A stretch of 9,883 nucleotides of DNA from an uncultured bacterium (GTDB lineage: Bacteria > Verrucomicrobiota > Verrucomicrobiia > Opitutales > Intestinicryptomonadaceae). The stretch covers positions 1 through 9,883 of the forward strand of contig CAJMOT010000090.1 of NCBI GenBank assembly GCA_905214995.1. Direction: 5' to 3'. Positions 5,947 to 9,883 of the stretch are shown piece by piece. The position numbers and the translations under genes were made by a program. Numbering within the stretch: the first letter of the stretch is position 1; each line of letters starts with the position of its first letter. Under the pieces are notes generated by a model. That model had not been told where the DNA came from and did no database searches. It worked only from the letters and a program-made list of their open reading frames with translations.

Positions 5947-5999
5947 TTGAAATAAGGCTGATTTTTTAACGTAATGAGAGGAAGTTCGTTAAATTTCAA
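5947..5999. promoter_or_regulatory. Nested inverted repeats before the GH2 start (possible operator or leader structure)
   Basis: Two seven-base inverted repeats are nested. The outer pair is TTGAAAT (5947-5953) with ATTTCAA (5993-5999). The inner pair is TTTAACG (5965-5971) with CGTTAAA (5987-5993), the two sharing base 5993. The inner half-sites are 22 bases centre to centre, about two helical turns, as expected for a dimeric regulator. TTGAAA (5947-5952) could also be a -35 box with CGTAAT (5970-5975) as a weak -10. The block ends eight bases before the ATG. The arms are A/T-rich, so chance is a real alternative. Confidence 0.3.
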
Positions 6000-6007
6000 A
6001 TGCGCGT

Positions 6008-8452
6008 ATGAAAAAGGCTTTTTGCATGTTTTTTTGGGCGGCCGCCGTCCCCGCGGCGTTTGCGTACAGGCCGACTGATGTTTCGCTCGGCGGAGAATGG
6101 CTCTTCCACAGGGGGGAGGCGGCCGGCGGAGAGGCCGTCTCCGCGGACACTTCCGGCTGGGAGCGCGTCAAGGTGCCGCACGACTGGGCGATAGGGCAGG
6201 CGTTCAACTTGAATTACGACAAGCAGTTCACGCAGGTGATGCAGGACGGCGAAAAGAAAGCGCGCACGCGCACCGGGCGCACGGGCGCGCTGCCGTTCGA
6301 GGGGGTCGGCTGGTACGGAAAGACGCTTGAGCTGCCGAAGTCGGAGGCGGGCAAGAGGGTTTACATACAGTTTGACGGGGCGATGAGCCGCGCGAAGGTG
6401 TGGCTCAACGGCGAATGCGTCGGCGAATGGCCCTACGGGTACGCTTCGTTTGAGCTGGACCTCACCAAGCATTTCAAATTCGGGCAGCCCAACAAGCTCG
6501 CAGTGCGGCTCGAGAACCTTCCGTCGGCGTCGCGGTGGTATTCGGGGGCGGGGATTTTCCGCGACGTGAGGCTCGTCGCAAAGCCGCAGACGCACGTCGA
6601 AAACTGGGGGACGTACGTCACAACGCCGAAGGTTTCGAAAGAATCCGCTACATGCCGCATAGAGACGTCGGTGGCGGACTTTTCGGATTCCGGCAAAAAG
6701 GTTTCGGTTAGGACTTCCATTATTTCCCCGAGCGGAAAGACCGTCGCGCAGAAGGTTTCCGGAGCGGAGATTTCGGGCGGGCGCGGAAAGGCCGTTCAGG
6801 AGCTCGAGATAAAGTCGCCGGAGCTCTGGGCGCCCGAGTCGCCCGCGCTCTACACTGCCAGGACGGAGGTGCTCTCGGACGGCGAACCCGTCGACGAATA
6901 CTTCACCAAGTTCGGCGTGCGCTCGATTTCTTACGACCGCGACGGCGGGTTTAAGCTCAACGGAAAGCGCGTGCAGTTCAAAGGCGTATGCATGCACCAC
7001 GACCTCGGGCCGATAGGGGCGGCGTTCAATGTCTCCGCCGCGCGCAGGCAGCTGGAAATTTTGAAGGATATGGGCGTCAACGCCGTGCGCACCTCGCACA
7101 ATCCGCCGGCCCCCGCGCTGCTCGACCTCTGCGACGAAATGGGGATTCTCGTGCAGGTTGAGGCGTTTGACGAGTGGAAGATGCCCAAGTGCGAAAACGG
7201 CTACAACAAGCTCTTCGACAAGTGGGCGAAGAAGGATTTGGAGGCGATGATACGCCGCGATCGCAACCATCCGTGCGTCGTTATGTGGAGCATCGGCAAC
7301 GAGGTTCCAGAGCAGACGGTTCCGGAGGGCCGCAAGACGGCGAAATTCCTCGCCGACATTGCGCGCGCGGCCGACCCCACGCGCCCGGTGACGGCGGGCT
7401 GCGACCGCAACAGGCAGGCGGTCGAGCACGGGTTTGTAGACGAGCTCGACTTGATAGGCTTCAACTACAAGCCTTTCTATTATAAAGAGTGCTACGACAA
7501 AAAGCCGCGCGCCATAATCTACGGAAGCGAGACGGCATCCACCGTCAGCAGCCGCGGCGTATACCACTTCCCGACTGCGGAGAGCAAAAATCCGTGGTCG
7601 CACGACTACCAGGTCACCTCTTACGACCTCGCCTGCGCGCCGTGGTCGCAGATTCCGGAGGACGAGTGGAAAGGGCAGGACGAAAACCCGTTCAACCTCG
7701 GGGAATTCGTATGGACGGGCTTCGACTATCTCGGCGAACCCTTCCCCTACGACGGCGATTTCGTGGCAAAGAGCTCCTATTTCGGAATAGTCGACTTGTG
7801 CGGATTCCCCAAGGACAGGTTCTACCTCTACCGCGCGCGCTGGAGGCCGGAAGCCGAAACCCTGCACATCCTTCCGCACTGGACATGGCCGGACAGGGTT
7901 GGGCAGAAGACGCCCGTCTACTGCTACACCAACTACCCGAAGGCGGAGCTCTTCATAAACGGCAAGAGCATGGGAGTGCGCGAAAAGGGAGGTTCCGGCA
8001 AATTCGGGAAGTCGCGCCTGATTTGGGAGGACGCGGTTTACGAGCCCGGCGAGATAAAAGTAGTGGCGTATTCCGCGGACGGGAAAAAGGCCGCGGAAAA
8101 GACGGTAAAGACCGCGGGGGAACCCGCGCGCCTCGAAATCAAGGCGGACAAAAAGAAGTTTGGCGGGGAGGAATTGTGCTTTGTCGAAGTGAGCGTCGTG
8201 GACAAAGACGGCAATCTCTGCCCGCGCGCGGACAACATAATATACTTTTCAACCGACGGCAACGTGAAGCTGCGCGCGCTCTGCAACGGCGACCCGACCG
8301 ATTTGACGCCTTTCAGCTCCAACTATATGAGGGCGTTTTCCGGAAAGCTGCTCGCGGTTCTCGAGGCGGAAGGCGACGCGCGCGGCTCGGTCGGCGCGTT
8401 CTCGGGCGGCAGGGGAGACAAGGCGATAAAGTCCGCAACCGTCAAATTTTAG
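6008..8452 (+). CDS. Exported glycoside hydrolase family 2 enzyme (beta-galactosidase/beta-glucuronidase-like)
   Basis: The product is 814 residues. Residues 1-19 form a signal peptide (basic MKK, hydrophobic core, AFA before Y20), so the enzyme is sent to the periplasm or outside. The GH2 layout follows. A jelly-roll sugar-binding domain (about 25-190) contains VPHDWAIG and YIQFDGAMSRAKVWLNG. An Ig-like domain (about 195-305) precedes a TIM barrel (about 308-600) with RTSHNPP (361-367), the acid/base E432 in WSIGNE, and the probable nucleophile E508 in YGSETAS. A DUF4982-like domain (about 625-700) and a final Ig-like domain (about 703-810) with CNGDPTD complete it. This arrangement is typical of beta-galactosidases of glycan-degrading Bacteroidota and Verrucomicrobiota; the exact sugar cannot be told. 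It is complete. There is no usable Shine-Dalgarno right before ATG 6008; GAGAGGAAG lies 25 bases upstream. A hydrolase gene follows after 28 bases. Confidence 0.93.
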   Translation: MKKAFCMFFWAAAVPAAFAYRPTDVSLGGEWLFHRGEAAGGEAVSADTSGWERVKVPHDWAIGQAFNLNYDKQFTQVMQDGEKKARTRTGRTGALPFEGVGWYGKTLELPKSEAGKRVYIQFDGAMSRAKVWLNGECVGEWPYGYASFELDLTKHFKFGQPNKLAVRLENLPSASRWYSGAGIFRDVRLVAKPQTHVENWGTYVTTPKVSKESATCRIETSVADFSDSGKKVSVRTSIISPSGKTVAQKVSGAEISGGRGKAVQELEIKSPELWAPESPALYTARTEVLSDGEPVDEYFTKFGVRSISYDRDGGFKLNGKRVQFKGVCMHHDLGPIGAAFNVSAARRQLEILKDMGVNAVRTSHNPPAPALLDLCDEMGILVQVEAFDEWKMPKCENGYNKLFDKWAKKDLEAMIRRDRNHPCVVMWSIGNEVPEQTVPEGRKTAKFLADIARAADPTRPVTAGCDRNRQAVEHGFVDELDLIGFNYKPFYYKECYDKKPRAIIYGSETASTVSSRGVYHFPTAESKNPWSHDYQVTSYDLACAPWSQIPEDEWKGQDENPFNLGEFVWTGFDYLGEPFPYDGDFVAKSSYFGIVDLCGFPKDRFYLYRARWRPEAETLHILPHWTWPDRVGQKTPVYCYTNYPKAELFINGKSMGVREKGGSGKFGKSRLIWEDAVYEPGEIKVVAYSADGKKAAEKTVKTAGEPARLEIKADKKKFGGEELCFVEVSVVDKDGNLCPRADNIIYFSTDGNVKLRALCNGDPTDLTPFSSNYMRAFSGKLLAVLEAEGDARGSVGAFSGGRGDKAIKSATVKF

Positions 8453-8480
8453 GCCTTCGGAACAGGGGTATTTATTCGCG

Positions 8481-9257
8481 ATGAAACTCGTATTCATGGG
8501 AACGGGAACCTCTCAGGGAGTCCCCGTCATAGGCTACGATTCGAGCGGCATAGACCTCTCAAACCCCAAGAATTGGCGCACGCGCTCGTGCGCGCACCTG
8601 TATGCGGGCGGCATGGAAATCCAGATCGACGCGGGGCCGGAATTCAGGCTGCAATGCCTCAAAAATTCGGTTTCGCGCGCCGACGCCTTTATACTCACGC
8701 ACGGGCACGCCGACCACATAGCGGGCATGGACGACCTGCGCAGGTTTTGCGACAGAGCCGAGGGCAATGCCATAGACGTCTATTCCAACGAATACGGGCT
8801 TGAGCGCATACGCGCGATGTTCCCGTACGCGCTCGGCGAGAGGCCGGCGGAGCGCGGATACCCGTGTTTCCGCATCAAGCCCATGCCCGAAGAGTTGGAC
8901 ATGGGCGGCGGGCTGAAAATCCGCTCGGTTTCGCTCCCGCACGGGCCGGTCGAGACGCTCGGGCTGGTCTTTGAATGCGGCGGAAAGAGGGTTGCGTACT
9001 ACACCGACTGCAAGTCCCTGCCGCCGCGCGCCGAAGAGCTCGCCGCGGGCGCCGACGTGCTCGCGATAGACTGCCTTAGGTTAAAGCCCCACCCGTCGCA
9101 CATGACGCTTTCGGAGGCGCTCGAAGCCGTGGGGAGGTTGGCTCCGAAGCGCGCCTTTCTAACCCACACGACATCCCACATAGATTTCGGCAAAATCGAA
9201 CGCACGCTGCCGAAAAATTGTCATATAGCCTACGACGGCTTGACTGTCGAGGCTTGA
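8481..9257 (+). CDS. Metallo-beta-lactamase-fold hydrolase, PhnP/COG1235-like
   Basis: The product is a 258-residue soluble protein of the metallo-beta-lactamase superfamily, closest to the PhnP-like group (phosphoribosyl cyclic phosphate phosphodiesterase and relatives). It opens with the typical strand and turn MKLVFMGTGTSQGVP (1-15). The metal-binding motif THGHADH (73-79) follows IDAGPEF (49-55). Further likely ligands are H154 (LPHGP), D176 (YYTDCKS) and H229 (FLTHTTSH). No phn genes or lipoate genes are adjacent, so a phosphonate role is not supported; it may act on another cyclic phosphate or phosphodiester. The ATG at 8481 matches the family start. AGGGG lies about 12 bases upstream, a weak and rather distant ribosome-binding site. 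The gene stands 28 bases after the GH2 gene and 38 before elbB, which suggests but does not prove one transcript. Confidence 0.85.
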   Translation: MKLVFMGTGTSQGVPVIGYDSSGIDLSNPKNWRTRSCAHLYAGGMEIQIDAGPEFRLQCLKNSVSRADAFILTHGHADHIAGMDDLRRFCDRAEGNAIDVYSNEYGLERIRAMFPYALGERPAERGYPCFRIKPMPEELDMGGGLKIRSVSLPHGPVETLGLVFECGGKRVAYYTDCKSLPPRAEELAAGADVLAIDCLRLKPHPSHMTLSEALEAVGRLAPKRAFLTHTTSHIDFGKIERTLPKNCHIAYDGLTVEA

Positions 9258-9295
9258 ACTTCAAAATCTCAAAACAAAAACAACGGCTATTGGCT

Positions 9296-9883
9296 ATGAA
9301 GACTGACAGCGCAAAAAAACCGAGGGCGGCGATGGTTCTCTCCGGCTGCGGAGTGTACGACGGCACTGAAATCCACGAGGCTGTTATAGCCCTTCTGTGC
9401 CTTTTGAGGGGAGGGGCGGAAGTTTCGTTCTTCGCGCCCGACGTGCGGCAGAGCGACTGCGTGAACCACCTCGACGGCAGCAATTCCGGCGCGCCGCGCT
9501 CGGCGCTCGCGGAGTCGGCGAGAATCGCGCGCGGGAAAATCGAGCCCCTGTCGCGCTTCAATCCCGAACATTTTGACATGCTCGTGTTCCCGGGGGGCTT
9601 CGGGGCGGCCAAAACCCTTTCGACTTTCGCCTACGATGGGGCGGGGTGCTCGGTGGAGCCGTCTGTCGAAAGGGCGATTTCCGGAATGCTCTCGCTCGGG
9701 AGGAAAATCGCGTTTTTGTGCATATCGCCCGTCATCGCGGCAAAGGCGATAGGCGGCGGCGTGAAGCTCACGATAGGCTCCGACCCCAAGACCGCCGCGG
9801 CGATAGAGGCCGCCGGCGCGAAGCACGTCGAGTGCCCAGCGTCGTCGTTCGTCGAGGACGAGTCCAAAAACGTGTACTCGACG
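9296..9883 (+). CDS. elbB: ElbB-like DJ-1/PfpI-superfamily protein (isoprenoid biosynthesis/glyoxalase), partial at 3' end
   Basis: The frame opens at ATG 9296 and stays open to the window edge, giving 196 residues of an expected 217 or so; no stop is seen. It matches E. coli ElbB along its length: VLSGCGVYDGTEIHEAV (14-30), FFAPDVRQ (45-52), ARIARGKIEPL (75-85), FPGGFGAAKTLS (98-109), the nucleophile-elbow cysteine C142 in FLCISP, and LTIGSD (158-163). ElbB has a type 1 glutamine amidotransferase-like fold; its E. coli form has been linked to isoprenoid production and has weak glyoxalase activity, but the physiological role is not settled. The ATG fits the family start, although in-frame TTG codons at 9254 and 9290 are possible. 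Upstream bases are A-rich (AAAACAAAAACAACGG) with no Shine-Dalgarno sequence. Confidence 0.93.
   Translation, partial: MKTDSAKKPRAAMVLSGCGVYDGTEIHEAVIALLCLLRGGAEVSFFAPDVRQSDCVNHLDGSNSGAPRSALAESARIARGKIEPLSRFNPEHFDMLVFPGGFGAAKTLSTFAYDGAGCSVEPSVERAISGMLSLGRKIAFLCISPVIAAKAIGGGVKLTIGSDPKTAAAIEAAGAKHVECPASSFVEDESKNVYST

Noticed and set aside
6000..6011. A three-codon mini-frame (ATG CGC GTA TGA) whose stop overlaps the GH2 start, with GAGAGGAAG upstream.
   Set aside because: The GAGAGGAAG is about 16 bases from the mini-start, too far for a normal site, and such short frames are common by chance; conservation would be needed.
5996..7879. A 627-residue open frame on the minus strand opposite the GH2 gene.
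   Set aside because: It is antisense to a gene with full GH2 motifs, has an Arg/Val/Ala-rich composition typical of shadow frames in GC-rich DNA, and shows no recognisable motif.
1..9883. A mobile element, CRISPR array, prophage, defence or toxin-antitoxin system.
   Set aside because: I saw no transposase or integrase motifs, regular repeat-spacer pattern, terminal repeats or accessory-type gene pair; all supported genes are housekeeping or metabolic.

Overview
This window is an ordinary stretch of chromosome from a GC-rich (roughly 60% by eye) Gram-negative bacterium. kdsA implies a Kdo-containing outer membrane. The secreted GH2 glycosidase, an actinobacterial-type polyphosphate glucokinase in a Gram-negative setting, weak Shine-Dalgarno sequences and a tRNA without encoded CCA would suit the Verrucomicrobiota/PVC group, perhaps a gut or polysaccharide-degrading member. 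That placement is inference; no marker gene here proves it.

Layout. Positions 1-672 (+) hold the 3' end of proA (proline biosynthesis) and a small all-alpha dUTPase, closed by a clear intrinsic terminator. Positions 779-3195 (+) hold pyrG and kdsA, overlapping by ATGA. CTP synthase supplies the CTP later used to activate Kdo, which KdsA makes as Kdo-8-phosphate. Convergent to these, on the minus strand, are gltA (citrate synthase, 3385-4767) and, upstream of it, a polyphosphate-type glucokinase (4878-5648). A probable terminator separates the last two, so they are likely separate transcripts. At 5771-5843 (+) lies tRNA-Ile2 with anticodon CAT, which reads AUA after lysidine modification, followed by its own terminator. 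Positions 6008-9883 (+) hold an exported GH2 beta-glycosidase, a PhnP-like metallo-beta-lactamase-fold hydrolase and the start of elbB, which runs off the window. Gaps of 28 and 38 bases make co-transcription of these three possible.

Most genes are full-length, with their catalytic residues visible. I see no mobile element, CRISPR array, phage gene, toxin-antitoxin pair or defence system, and no convincing candidate for a new system. The points most worth a second look are small: very high AUA codon use in GC-rich genes beside the tRNA that reads AUA, nested inverted repeats directly before the GH2 start, a very short (possibly almost absent) pyrG leader, and a polyphosphate-type glucokinase in a Gram-negative setting.
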